Positions 7,964 through 16,939 of a DNA stretch of 27,660 bases are shown piece after piece. The notes under the pieces were generated by a model, which saw nothing but the letters and a program-made list of their open reading frames with translations, did no database searches and was not told the origin of the DNA. A program made the position numbers and the translations under genes. This stretch comes from Bordetella parapertussis (lineage in GTDB: Bacteria; Pseudomonadota; Gammaproteobacteria; Burkholderiales; Burkholderiaceae_C). The DNA lies in assembly GCA_945878355.1 (NCBI GenBank), contig CAMCTC010000062.1, positions 1 through 27,660 of the forward strand, given 5' to 3'. The stretch's first letter is position 1; the number at the start of each line of letters is the position of its first letter.

Positions 7964-8155
7964 ATGAACAGACTTGACGCCGCCAACGCACCGGATACGC
8001 CACTGCTGGATGTCCGCGACGCGGTGGTGCGCTGCGGCGGCATTGTGGCGTTAGACCACCTCAGCTTCGACATTCCAACGGGGAAGATCGTCGGTCTGAT
8101 CAGCCCTCAAGGGTCGGAAAAGCCAACCAGTTCAACGGCGAGAGACGGCGCATGA
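7964..8155 (+). pseudogene. Truncated LivG-like branched-chain amino acid ABC ATPase remnant
   Basis: A 63-residue frame starts at ATG 7964, 8 bp after the hydratase stop. Residues 14-45 read as a good LivG N-terminus (LLDVRDAVVRCGGIVALDHL, then PTGKIVGLI). The Walker A motif that should follow is decayed: the expected GPNGAGKTT appears as SPQGSEKPT, and the frame ends at a TGA at 8153-8155. About three quarters of the protein is missing, including the Q-loop, signature and Walker B motifs. It cannot be a working ATPase. It suggests that the operon once included an HAAT-type importer now lost by deletion. A short functional peptide cannot be excluded but is unlikely. Confidence 0.8.
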
Positions 8156-8357
8156 GCTTGCCTGGCGTCGACGCCAACCTGCGAGACAACCTGTACGCCT
8201 TTTCATCGCGGCGTACGAAAAGTCTATTTCACTGAGTCAGCAGCTGATCTGTGCTCACACGCACTTCCAAGCCATCAAGTACTTCAACAACCGCAGTGAC
8301 CACCTGATCGGCAAAAAGGATGCGGCCATGATTTTGGACGCCCACAAAGCGAGATAG
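8152..8357 (+). pseudogene. Broken short reading frame with an apparent one-base deletion; family not recognised
   Basis: From ATG 8152, overlapping the LivG remnant stop, a frame reads MSLPGVDANLRDNLYAF and then ends at 8230-8232. The next frame carries a natural-looking sequence (AAYEKSISLSQQLICAHTHF, then DHLIGKKDAAMILDAHKAR) to a TAG at 8355-8357. Adding one T to the run at 8200-8203 joins the two parts into a continuous peptide of about 66 residues. I read this as the C-terminal remnant of a deleted gene carrying a frameshift. The last segment weakly recalls the end of a GntR-FCD regulator, but this is not reliable. It fills the gap before the aldehyde dehydrogenase gene. Confidence 0.45.
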
Positions 8358-8386
8358 CGCTGACAGACCCCCACAGGAGATTCACC

Positions 8387-9826
8387 ATGCCCCTGCAATA
8401 CGACATGTACATCAACGGTCAGTTCGAGCCACCCAGCTCTGGCCTGTATTTCGACTCCACCAGCCCGGCAGACGGCAGCGTGGTGGCCCAGGTGGCCCAA
8501 GGCAACATCGAGGACGTCGACCGCGCCGTTCGCGCGGCCCATGCGGCCAGGCGCGGATGGGCCGAGACGAACCCGATGGAGCGCGGCAGGATCTTACGCA
8601 AGCTGGCGGATCTGCTGGTGCAGAACGCGGCGCATCTGGGCAAGCTGGAGTCGGATGAGATGGGCATGCCGTCGAGCCTGGCGCCCATGATCATGGTGGA
8701 GTCGTCGAAATTCTTCGACTATTACGGCGGGCTGGCTGCGTCCATCCATGGGGACACGATCCCGATCAATGCGCAAATGTTTTGCTACAACCTGTACGAG
8801 CCTTATGGCGTGGTCGGCATCATCACCCCGTGGAATGCCCCGCTGAACCAAGCCGCACGCAGCGTCGCGCCCGCTCTGGCCGCCGGCAACACGGTGGTTC
8901 TCAAACCCAGCGAGTTTTCGTCACTGACCGCCCTGGAGATGGCGCGCCTGGCCACCGAGGCTGGATTGCCGCATGGCGTGCTGAACGTCGTCACCGGTGA
9001 TGGCAACAGCGTCGGCGCCCCGTTGGTCAAGCATCCCTTGGTCCGCAAGGTGTCGTTTACGGGTTCAGTCCGGACCGGCCAGGCGATCGGCGCCATGGCG
9101 GCGCAAAAGATCATGCCCCTGACGCTGGAGTTGGGCGGAAAGTCTCCCAACATCGTCTTCGAAGATGCGAACCTGGAGGCGGCCGTCCCCATGGTTTTGA
9201 TGGGTTTCATTCTCAACAGCGGCCAGATCTGCTCATCCGGCACGCGTATCCTGGTGCAGCGCACGATCTTTGAGACGTTCAGCAGCAAGATTGCGGCGGC
9301 TGCGGCGAAGTTTCCGATCGGACGAGATCGTCCCTTCCCGACACTGGGGCCTATTGCCAACGAGACCCAGTTCGAGAAGATCCTCGGCATTCTTGAAATT
9401 GCGCGTGAAGAGGGGGCCAGGTGCCTGACGGGCGGTGAGCGCGCCACAGGGGATGGCCTGGAGCAAGGCCTGTACATCAAGCCCACCCTCTTCACCGATG
9501 TGACCTCCGACATGACGGTGGTGCGTGAGGAGATCTTTGGCCCTGTGGGCGTGTTGATTCCCTTCGATAGCGAAGACGACGCCATCCGCATTGCCAACGA
9601 CACGGAGTACGGTCTGGCCTCAGGGATCTGGACGCAGGATGTCAGCCGCGCGCACCGTGTGGCGGCGCAGCTTGAAGCCGGAACGGTGTATATCAACACC
9701 TACCACGAGCGCGCCATCGAGGCGCCGATGGGCGGCTACAAGAAGAGCGGCATCGGCAGGGAGAAAGGCATGGCGTCGCTTCACGACTATCTGCAGTTGA
9801 AGAACGTGACGATGAAGCTGATCTAG
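8387..9826 (+). CDS. NAD(P)-dependent aldehyde dehydrogenase
   Basis: 479 residues, normal for the ALDH superfamily. A good AGGAG lies about 8 bp before the ATG. Motifs include TPWNAPLNQ with N150, the KPSEFSS cofactor segment near 173-179, FTGSVRTG (224-231), the general base E248 in ELGGKSPN, and the nucleophile C282 in GQICSSG. The C-terminal region keeps EEIFGPVGVLIPF and the GGYKKSGIGREKG motif. It oxidises an aldehyde to the acid. In context the aldehyde may be produced by the alcohol dehydrogenase encoded at 370, with the acid then passed to the CoA transferase. That order is inferred. Its TAG overlaps the stop of the convergent hydrolase gene. Confidence 0.95.
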   Translation: MPLQYDMYINGQFEPPSSGLYFDSTSPADGSVVAQVAQGNIEDVDRAVRAAHAARRGWAETNPMERGRILRKLADLLVQNAAHLGKLESDEMGMPSSLAPMIMVESSKFFDYYGGLAASIHGDTIPINAQMFCYNLYEPYGVVGIITPWNAPLNQAARSVAPALAAGNTVVLKPSEFSSLTALEMARLATEAGLPHGVLNVVTGDGNSVGAPLVKHPLVRKVSFTGSVRTGQAIGAMAAQKIMPLTLELGGKSPNIVFEDANLEAAVPMVLMGFILNSGQICSSGTRILVQRTIFETFSSKIAAAAAKFPIGRDRPFPTLGPIANETQFEKILGILEIAREEGARCLTGGERATGDGLEQGLYIKPTLFTDVTSDMTVVREEIFGPVGVLIPFDSEDDAIRIANDTEYGLASGIWTQDVSRAHRVAAQLEAGTVYINTYHERAIEAPMGGYKKSGIGREKGMASLHDYLQLKNVTMKLI

Positions 9827-10731
9827 TCGAGGGCCGGGTACGCCGGCTCGCTGCATTGCGCCAACACGCGGTCCAGCCAGGCGATCAGGTTCGTCGTGAC
9901 CTCGTCGCGGTTGACTTCGTTGAGCATTTCGTGGCGTCCCGCGCCATAGACATGGCAAGACAGGTCGAACAGACCCGCCTGGCGATAGCGCTCCATCAGC
10001 GGGAAAAACCAGCGCAGATTGTTGTTGACGGGATCGCGGTCGCCGGTAAACAAGTACATCGGCAGGTCACTGCGAATGCCTTGCAACGCCGTCTGATCGG
10101 CGAGGCGCGCATTGCTCAAGCCCATCGAACGGGCGGCCTGCGCCGTGACGGTGAAACCGCACAGCGGGTCAGCGACGTAGGCATCGACCTCGGCCGGGTC
10201 GCTGGACAGCCAGTCGAAAGACGTGCGCGCGGGCTCGAACTGGGCGTTGTTGTCCTCGAGCTTGGCCGGCCCGCCGGTCCGCGCGGCGGCCCGCAAGTCA
10301 AATGCTGCGGTGCCCGAAAGAATAACGCCAGAAATGAGCGAAGAGTGATCGAGGATGTAGAGCTGCGCTGCGTAAGAGCCCATGCTGTGGCCAAACAGCA
10401 GCACCGATAGCCCGGGGTGCTCAGCCATCGCGAGCCGGGTCAGCGCCGCCATGTCCTGCGCCAGCGCTGGAAATCCGTCCGGACCGAAATCGCCCAAGGC
10501 TTCGCGGCTTGCGGCGGTGCGGCCGTGGCCGCGGTGGTCGTTGGCGTAGACCGCGTAACCGGCGTTGACGAGCGCCCGCGCAACCCGGCGGTAGCGCCCG
10601 GCATGCTCGCCCATGCCATGCGCGATCTGCACGATGCCGCGCACGCTGCGGCCCTGCCAGCGGTATCCGGCAACCGCCGTGCCGTCAGCGCTTGAAAAGG
10701 CAAACAAGCTCTCATCGAGGTCTATGGTCAT
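9823..10731 (-). CDS. Alpha/beta hydrolase, monoacylglycerol-lipase/lysophospholipase type
   Basis: 302 residues from ATG 10731; the open frame extends upstream but without family similarity. Motifs are AHGMGEHAGRYRRVA (37-51, the oxyanion HGxxEH segment), NDHRGHGRT (64-71), and the nucleophile elbow GHSMGS with S116. The acid is D233 in GDRDPV and the base is H267 in GAGRHEML. This arrangement is that of serine-aminopeptidase/hydrolase_4 proteins related to monoglyceride lipase. No signal peptide is seen, so it is cytoplasmic. It converges on the aldehyde dehydrogenase gene, sharing the sequence CTAG for both stop codons (9823-9826). It is separately transcribed. The ester substrate is unknown. 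Confidence 0.88.
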   Translation of the reverse strand: MTIDLDESLFAFSSADGTAVAGYRWQGRSVRGIVQIAHGMGEHAGRYRRVARALVNAGYAVYANDHRGHGRTAASREALGDFGPDGFPALAQDMAALTRLAMAEHPGLSVLLFGHSMGSYAAQLYILDHSSLISGVILSGTAAFDLRAAARTGGPAKLEDNNAQFEPARTSFDWLSSDPAEVDAYVADPLCGFTVTAQAARSMGLSNARLADQTALQGIRSDLPMYLFTGDRDPVNNNLRWFFPLMERYRQAGLFDLSCHVYGAGRHEMLNEVNRDEVTTNLIAWLDRVLAQCSEPAYPALD

Positions 10732-11055
10732 GCAGCCAGCATAGCATCGGCCCCCCCGATTTCGATGGCGCATTCCATGGGCTGACCTCGGTTGATGTCC
10801 GGCGCAAGCCGCCCGGTCCGCGCGACCGCAACAGGCCCACGCCGCCAACGCCCGCATGCCCTAACGCGGTGGCTCAGGGCACAGCCCTGGTGCCGCGAAC
10901 GGTGGCCAACCGTGCTTTGCGCACAGGAGCAGGGGTTTGCCCGACTCGCCACCTGGCACGTGGGTTGCGTACTATTCGAAAAATCCTGACCAAACAGTCA
11001 GCTTCTTGGTGAATTCGGGCCACCCTCAGCCCGCCGCCTGCAGGAGAGCCCGCGC
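10732..11055. other. Intergenic region between the divergent hydrolase and preT genes
   Basis: 324 bp without a supportable gene. It must hold the minus-strand promoter of the hydrolase and the plus-strand promoter of the pyrimidine operon. A RutR-like operator is at 10985-11002. A -10-like TACTAT lies at 10970-10975, just before that operator, but no good -35 is visible at the right distance. A small dyad CAGGGC-ACA-GCCCTG lies near 10875-10889 and has no T run. The preT ribosome binding site AGGAGAG is at 11042-11048. Confidence 0.6.
10985..11002 (+). promoter_or_regulatory. Candidate RutR-type operator upstream of preT (imperfect palindrome)
   Basis: CCTGACCAAACAGTCAGC. The left half CCTGACCA is identical to the left half of the perfect palindrome at 23193-23210. 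The AA centre is also identical, and the right half keeps GTCAG. The E. coli RutR consensus is known as TTGACCA-N2-TGGTCAA. The site lies just downstream of a TACTAT box (10970-10975) and 54 bp before the GTG start of preT, a position suited to repression. Confidence 0.65.
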
Positions 11056-12453
11056 GTGTCGTCAGCACCCCACCCTGTTGCAACAAATCCTGCGCGCCCC
11101 GACATCAAGCCGGCGCGCTTGTCTGCCGAACAATACGCCGAGCGCTTTGCCGACACGGCACCGCGCTTGACCCGTGGCCAGGCCATGGTCGAGGCCGAAC
11201 GCTGCCTGTACTGCTTCGACGCACCCTGCGTGACCGCTTGCCCGACCGGCATCGATGTGCCAAGCTTCATCCGACGCATCGCCGACGACAACCTGCGCGG
11301 TGCTGCACGGACGATTCTGCAAGCCAACCCGCTGGGCGGCACCTGCGCCAGGGTCTGCCCGACCGAAGAGCTGTGCGAACAGGCCTGCGTTCGCACCGCC
11401 CAGCAAGGCAAGCCGGTCGAGATCGGGCGCCTGCAACGCCATGCGGTGGATGCGGTGATGGACCGCCCTCTGGCAGACCTGCTGCACTGCGCGCCTGCCA
11501 CCGGTCAGCGCGTCGCGGTGGTCGGCGCCGGCCCGGCGGGTCTGGCCTGCGCGGTAGGCTTGGCGCAGTTGGGCCATCAGGTGAGCTTGTTCGATGCGCG
11601 GCCCAAGGGCGGTGGCCTGAACGAGTTCGGCCTGGCTGCCTACAAGGTGGCCGACGACTTCGCGCGCCGCGAACTCGACTGGCTGTTGGCGCTGGGCAAC
11701 ATCACGCTCGAGACCGGCTGGCGACTGGACAGCGCCGCGCAACTGCAAGCACTGCGCGCCCAACACGCGGCGGTCTACCTGGCCGTCGGCCTGGCGACGA
11801 CGCAGGGCTTGGGCCTGCCAGGCGAAGAACTGGCCGGTGTTCGAGACGCGGTCGATTTCATCGCCGAGCTGCGCCAGACCAGTGACCTGGCGCAGTTGCC
11901 GATAGGACGCCGGGTGGTGGTGATCGGCGGCGGCATGACGGCCGTGGACGCTGCAGTGCAGAGCAAGCTGCTGGGCGCCGAGGCGGTGCACATGGTCTAC
12001 CGCCGAGGCCCGGCGACGATGGGGGCGTCGCAGGTCGAACAACACTGGGCCCAGACCCAGGGCGTGACGATCCACCATTGGCTGGCACCCGATGCGCTGC
12101 TCGGCGATGACGCCAACGACGGCCATGTGGTCGGCGTGCGTTTCGCCCGCCAGGCAATGGTCGGCGGCAGGCTGCAGGCCACCGGCTTGTTCGAGACGCT
12201 GGACGCTGACATGGTGTTCAAGGCCATAGGCCAGAAGCTCGACAGCCAACTGCTCACCGACTGCGGCCTGAGCTTGCGGGACGGCCGCGTGCTGGCCGAC
12301 GACGACGGCCGCACCTCGCTGGCCGGGCTGTACGCAGGCGGCGACTGCCGCTATGGCGGCCGCGACCTCACGGTGGAGGCGGTGCAAGACGGCAAGCGCG
12401 CCGCACAGGCCATCCATGCCCAGATCGCCGCCGCACCGTCCCACAAAGCCTGA
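11056..12453 (+). CDS. preT: Dihydropyrimidine dehydrogenase (NAD) small subunit PreT, GltD-like
   Basis: 465 residues. The start is GTG 11056 with AGGAGAG at 11042-11048. The N-terminus has eight cysteines in two sets (C50, C53, C58, C62 and C97, C101, C107, C111) for two [4Fe-4S] clusters, as in GltD and the N-terminal part of mammalian DPD. An FAD-binding GAGPAGLACA lies at 157-166, an NAD(P)H-binding GGGMTAVDAA at 291-300, and the FAD-closing GGDCRYGGRDLTVEA motif near the C-terminus. Known PreT takes electrons from NADH and passes them by FAD and iron-sulphur clusters to PreA for reduction of uracil or thymine. preA follows after 12 bp. Cytoplasmic. Confidence in the assignment comes mainly from the preA-hydantoinase-amidohydrolase context. 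Confidence 0.93.
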   Translation: MSSAPHPVATNPARPDIKPARLSAEQYAERFADTAPRLTRGQAMVEAERCLYCFDAPCVTACPTGIDVPSFIRRIADDNLRGAARTILQANPLGGTCARVCPTEELCEQACVRTAQQGKPVEIGRLQRHAVDAVMDRPLADLLHCAPATGQRVAVVGAGPAGLACAVGLAQLGHQVSLFDARPKGGGLNEFGLAAYKVADDFARRELDWLLALGNITLETGWRLDSAAQLQALRAQHAAVYLAVGLATTQGLGLPGEELAGVRDAVDFIAELRQTSDLAQLPIGRRVVVIGGGMTAVDAAVQSKLLGAEAVHMVYRRGPATMGASQVEQHWAQTQGVTIHHWLAPDALLGDDANDGHVVGVRFARQAMVGGRLQATGLFETLDADMVFKAIGQKLDSQLLTDCGLSLRDGRVLADDDGRTSLAGLYAGGDCRYGGRDLTVEAVQDGKRAAQAIHAQIAAAPSHKA

Positions 12454-12465
12454 CGAGGAGCAACC

Positions 12466-13782
12466 ATGGCCGACCTGCGCAACACCTTCGCCGGCATCGC
12501 ATCGCCGAACCCGTTCTGGCTCGCCAGCGCGCCGCCCACCGACAAGGCCTACAACGTCCACCGCGCATTCGAGGCCGGCTGGGGTGGTGTGGTCTGGAAG
12601 ACGCTAGGCGAGGACGGCCCGCCGGTGGTCAACGTCAACGGCCCGCGCTATGGCGCGCTGCTCACGCCCGACCGCAAGATGCTCGGCTTCAACAACATCG
12701 AGCTGATCACCGACCGGCCGCTGCGGCTCAACCTGGACGAGATCCGCGAGGTCAAGCGGGTCTGGCCCGATCGGGCGATGGTCGTCAGCCTGATGGTGCC
12801 CTGTACCGAAGCCGCCTGGCGGGCCATCCTGCCCATGGTCGAGGACACCGGCTGCGACGGCGTCGAGCTCAACTTCGGCTGCCCGCACGGCATGAGCGAG
12901 CGCGGCATGGGCGCAGCAGTCGGTCAGGTGCCCGAGTACATCGAGATGGTCACGGCCTGGTGCAAGCAGTACAGCCGGCTGCCGGTGATCGTCAAGCTCA
13001 CGCCCAACATCACCGATGTGCGCCTGCCCGCTGCAGCGGCCAAACGCGGTGGCGCCGATGCGGTCAGCCTGATCAACACCATCAACTCGATCATGGGCGT
13101 GGACCCGGCCACGCTGACGATGAGCCCGGCCACCGGCGGCATGGGCTCGCACGGCGGCTACTGCGGCCCAGCGGTCAAGCCGATCGCGCTGGCGATGGTG
13201 GCCGAAATCGGCCGCGCGGCCGCCACCGCAGGCATGCCGATCTCGGGCATAGGCGGCGTCAGCAACTGGCGCGATGCGCTGGACTACATCGCGCTGGGCG
13301 CAGGCAATGTGCAGGTCTGCACCGCGGCGATGGTCTACGGCTTCAAGATCGTTCAGGAGATGGTCGATGGCTTGTCCGACTACATGGACAGCATGGGTTT
13401 CAAGACCATCGAGGACTTCCGTGGCCGCGCGCTGCCGACGGTGACCGAATGGCAACATCTCAACCTGAACGCCGTCAGCAAAGCGGTGATCGACCAGGCT
13501 CTGTGCATTGGCTGCGGCCGCTGCCACATCGCTTGCGAGGACACCTCGCACCAGGCGATCACCGCAACCCAGCATGGCAAGCGCCACTTCGAGGTCCGCG
13601 ACGAGGACTGCGTGGGCTGCAACCTGTGCGTGACCGTCTGCCCGGTGCCGGACTGCATCACGCTGCGCAACCTGGAACCCGGCGAGACCGACCTGCGAAC
13701 CGGTCAGCGGGTCAGCGCCGAGGTCGCCAACTGGACCACCCATCCGAACAACCCGATGCGGCAGGCGGCATCGGCCGCTTGA
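12466..13782 (+). CDS. preA: Dihydropyrimidine dehydrogenase (NAD) catalytic subunit PreA
   Basis: 438 residues with a GAGGAG ribosome binding site. Residues 1-320 form the FMN-binding dihydroorotate-dehydrogenase-like barrel: NPFWLASAPPT near 15, NFGCPHGMSERGMG at 136-149, KLTPNITD near 177, and SGIGGVSNW near 260. The C-terminus has two [4Fe-4S] motifs, C347/C350/C353/C357 and C382/C385/C388/C392. It reduces uracil and thymine to the 5,6-dihydro forms with electrons from PreT. At the position of the mammalian catalytic cysteine (GMGLACGQ in pig DPD) this protein has GMGAAVGQ, so V152 replaces it. As I recall, E. coli PreA also has Val there, which would make this a bacterial trait rather than an inactivation. 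Confidence 0.94.
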   Translation: MADLRNTFAGIASPNPFWLASAPPTDKAYNVHRAFEAGWGGVVWKTLGEDGPPVVNVNGPRYGALLTPDRKMLGFNNIELITDRPLRLNLDEIREVKRVWPDRAMVVSLMVPCTEAAWRAILPMVEDTGCDGVELNFGCPHGMSERGMGAAVGQVPEYIEMVTAWCKQYSRLPVIVKLTPNITDVRLPAAAAKRGGADAVSLINTINSIMGVDPATLTMSPATGGMGSHGGYCGPAVKPIALAMVAEIGRAAATAGMPISGIGGVSNWRDALDYIALGAGNVQVCTAAMVYGFKIVQEMVDGLSDYMDSMGFKTIEDFRGRALPTVTEWQHLNLNAVSKAVIDQALCIGCGRCHIACEDTSHQAITATQHGKRHFEVRDEDCVGCNLCVTVCPVPDCITLRNLEPGETDLRTGQRVSAEVANWTTHPNNPMRQAASAA

Positions 13783-15276
<1,494 letters not shown>

Positions 15277-15290
15277 GCCAGGAGACGATG

Positions 15291-16565
15291 ATGAAACACA
15301 AGACCTCAACGACGCCGAAACTGCAGGACCTGCGCGTCAATGGCCCCCGGCTGTGGGACTCGCTGATGGAACTCGCGCAGATCGGCGCCACGCCCAAGGG
15401 CGGCGTCTGCCGCTTGACCCTGACCGACCTGGACAAGCAGGGCCGCGACCTGGTCAGCCGCTGGGCGATCGAAGCCGGCATGACGGTGACCATCGACAAG
15501 ATTGGCAACGGCTTCCTGCGCCGGGCCGGTCGCAACAATGCGCTGCCGCCGGTGATGACCGGCAGCCACATCGACACCCAGCCCACCGGCGGCAAGTTCG
15601 ACGGCAACTACGGTGTGCTCGCCGGCATCGAGGTGGTGCGAACCCTCAACGACGCCGGCATCACGACCGAGGCGCCTATCGAGGTGGCTTGGTGGACCAA
15701 TGAGGAGGGCTCGCGCTTCGTGCCAGTGATGATGGGGTCGGGCGTGTTCGCCAAGGCTTTCACGCTGGAACATGCTTATGCCGCGACCGATGCCGATGGC
15801 AAGACCGTCAAGGGCGAACTCGAGCGCATCGGCTACATCGGCGAGCAAGAGCCCGGCGACCATCCGATCGGCAGCTATTTCGAGACCCATATCGAGCAAG
15901 GGCCGGTGCTCGAAGACCACGACATCACGATCGGCGTGGTCACCGGCGTGCTGGGTATACGCTGGTACGACTGCGTGGTCACCGGCATGGAAGCGCATGC
16001 CGGCCCTACGCCGATGGCGCTGCGCCGCGACGCGCTGCAGGTGGCCGCCGAGTTGATGCAGCAGGTGGTGGCCTGCGCCCACCGCCACCCGCCGCATGGC
16101 CGCGGCACGGTGGGCATGGTCAACGTGCACCCGAACAGCCGCAACGTGATCCCGGGCCGGGTCAAGTTCAGCATCGACCTGCGCAATGCCAGCGACGAAC
16201 TCTGCGAGGCGATGGACGCCGACATCCGCGCGGTGGCGGCCCTGCTCAGCGCCGAGAGCGGGCTGCCGATCGAGATCACCCCGGTGTCAGCCTACACCGC
16301 CCAACCCTTCCATGCCGACTGCGTGCAGGCGGTGGCGCGGGCTGCGGCAGCGCTGGGCTATAGCAACATGCCGGTGGTCTCAGGCGCGGGCCACGACGCG
16401 GTCTACATGGCGCGGCTGGCGCCTGCGGGCATGATCTTCATCCCCTGCAAGGACGGCATCAGCCACAACGAGATCGAAGACGCCAAGCCCGATCACATCA
16501 CGGCGGGTTGCAACGTGCTGCTGCACGCGATGCTCGAGCGCGCCGGCCTGGCCGATACCGACTGA
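15291..16565 (+). CDS. M20-family Zn-dependent amidohydrolase, beta-ureidopropionase / N-carbamoyl amino acid hydrolase type
   Basis: 424 residues from ATG 15291. A second ATG lies directly before it at 15288, but AGGAG (15280-15284) is better spaced for the later one. Metal ligands typical of the hydantoinase/carbamoylase group are visible: H93 (GSHIDTQPTGGKFDG), D104, E138-E139 (NEEGSRF), H200 (FETHIEQGP) and a C-terminal His in DGISHNEIE. The lid-domain motif MEAHAGPTPM is present. The expected reaction is hydrolysis of N-carbamoyl-beta-alanine to beta-alanine, CO2 and ammonia, the last step of reductive pyrimidine breakdown. Some relatives take N-carbamoyl-L-amino acids or allantoate. It is the last gene of the operon, 14 bp after the dihydropyrimidinase gene, and converges with the small membrane protein gene. 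Confidence 0.92.
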   Translation: MKHKTSTTPKLQDLRVNGPRLWDSLMELAQIGATPKGGVCRLTLTDLDKQGRDLVSRWAIEAGMTVTIDKIGNGFLRRAGRNNALPPVMTGSHIDTQPTGGKFDGNYGVLAGIEVVRTLNDAGITTEAPIEVAWWTNEEGSRFVPVMMGSGVFAKAFTLEHAYAATDADGKTVKGELERIGYIGEQEPGDHPIGSYFETHIEQGPVLEDHDITIGVVTGVLGIRWYDCVVTGMEAHAGPTPMALRRDALQVAAELMQQVVACAHRHPPHGRGTVGMVNVHPNSRNVIPGRVKFSIDLRNASDELCEAMDADIRAVAALLSAESGLPIEITPVSAYTAQPFHADCVQAVARAAAALGYSNMPVVSGAGHDAVYMARLAPAGMIFIPCKDGISHNEIEDAKPDHITAGCNVLLHAMLERAGLADTD

Positions 16566-16573
16566 CGCGTCGT

Positions 16574-16891
16574 TCAGCGCCGATCTGCGCCTGCAGGCAC
16601 GGGGTTGGCAGGTACGGGGTTGGCAGGCCCAGTATTGAAAGGCAACACCCGCACGTCCATCTTGCTGCCCGGGCAACCCGGTGCAGCGATGGCCGCCGTC
16701 GGTGGACAAGCGACCAGCGCGGCAGCATCGGCGCGTGTCGCCTTGGCGTTCATCAGTTGCCGGTGCGGCTGGAGCATCTCGACCGCGATGACCCACACCG
16801 TGGCCAGGCTCAGCAGCGCGATCAGCCAGCGCCGGCGCCGGCTGACCGGGCGATAAGGCGGCAGCTTTGGCTCGGGGGGGGCTTCGGTCAT
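16574..16891 (-). CDS. Small single-span membrane protein, function unknown
   Basis: 105 residues from ATG 16891; a GTG at 16909 in the same frame is an alternative. A proline-rich N-terminus is followed by a basic cluster (SRRRRW) and one hydrophobic segment (LIALLSLATVWVIAVEML, about residues 24-41), then a periplasmic-type tail. This fits an inner-membrane protein with the N-terminus inside. The tail has two cysteines (ACPPTA, PGCPGS) and ends with PANPVPANPVPA, encoded by the tandem repeat at 16599-16628. It is the last gene on the minus strand after the SDR (48 bp gap), so it may be the distal gene of the transporter operon. I do not recognise a family, and coding status rests on composition and topology. 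Confidence 0.5.
   Translation of the reverse strand: MTEAPPEPKLPPYRPVSRRRRWLIALLSLATVWVIAVEMLQPHRQLMNAKATRADAAALVACPPTAAIAAPGCPGSKMDVRVLPFNTGPANPVPANPVPAGADRR
16599..16628. repeat. Two tandem 15-bp units inside the small membrane protein gene
   Basis: acggggttggcaggt at 16599-16613 is followed directly by acggggttggcaggc at 16614-16628, with a single difference at the last base. On the minus strand the repeat is in frame and encodes the duplicated PANPV near the C-terminus. This would allow in-frame slippage of five codons. Confidence 0.8.
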
Positions 16892-16939
16892 CGGGATCGA
16901 TGATCCCACGAAAGCCCAGGCCCCGCGGCAAGCCAGCGA

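Noticed and set aside
10875..10889. Dyad CAGGGC-ACA-GCCCTG as a terminator
   Set aside because: Stem of only six pairs with a 3-nt loop and no T run; it lies upstream of, not after, the neighbouring genes.
11062..12561. Long open frame antisense to preT (499 codons)
   Set aside because: High-GC third-position shadow of a gene with complete motifs; composition rich in Ala, Arg, His and Gln with no domain.
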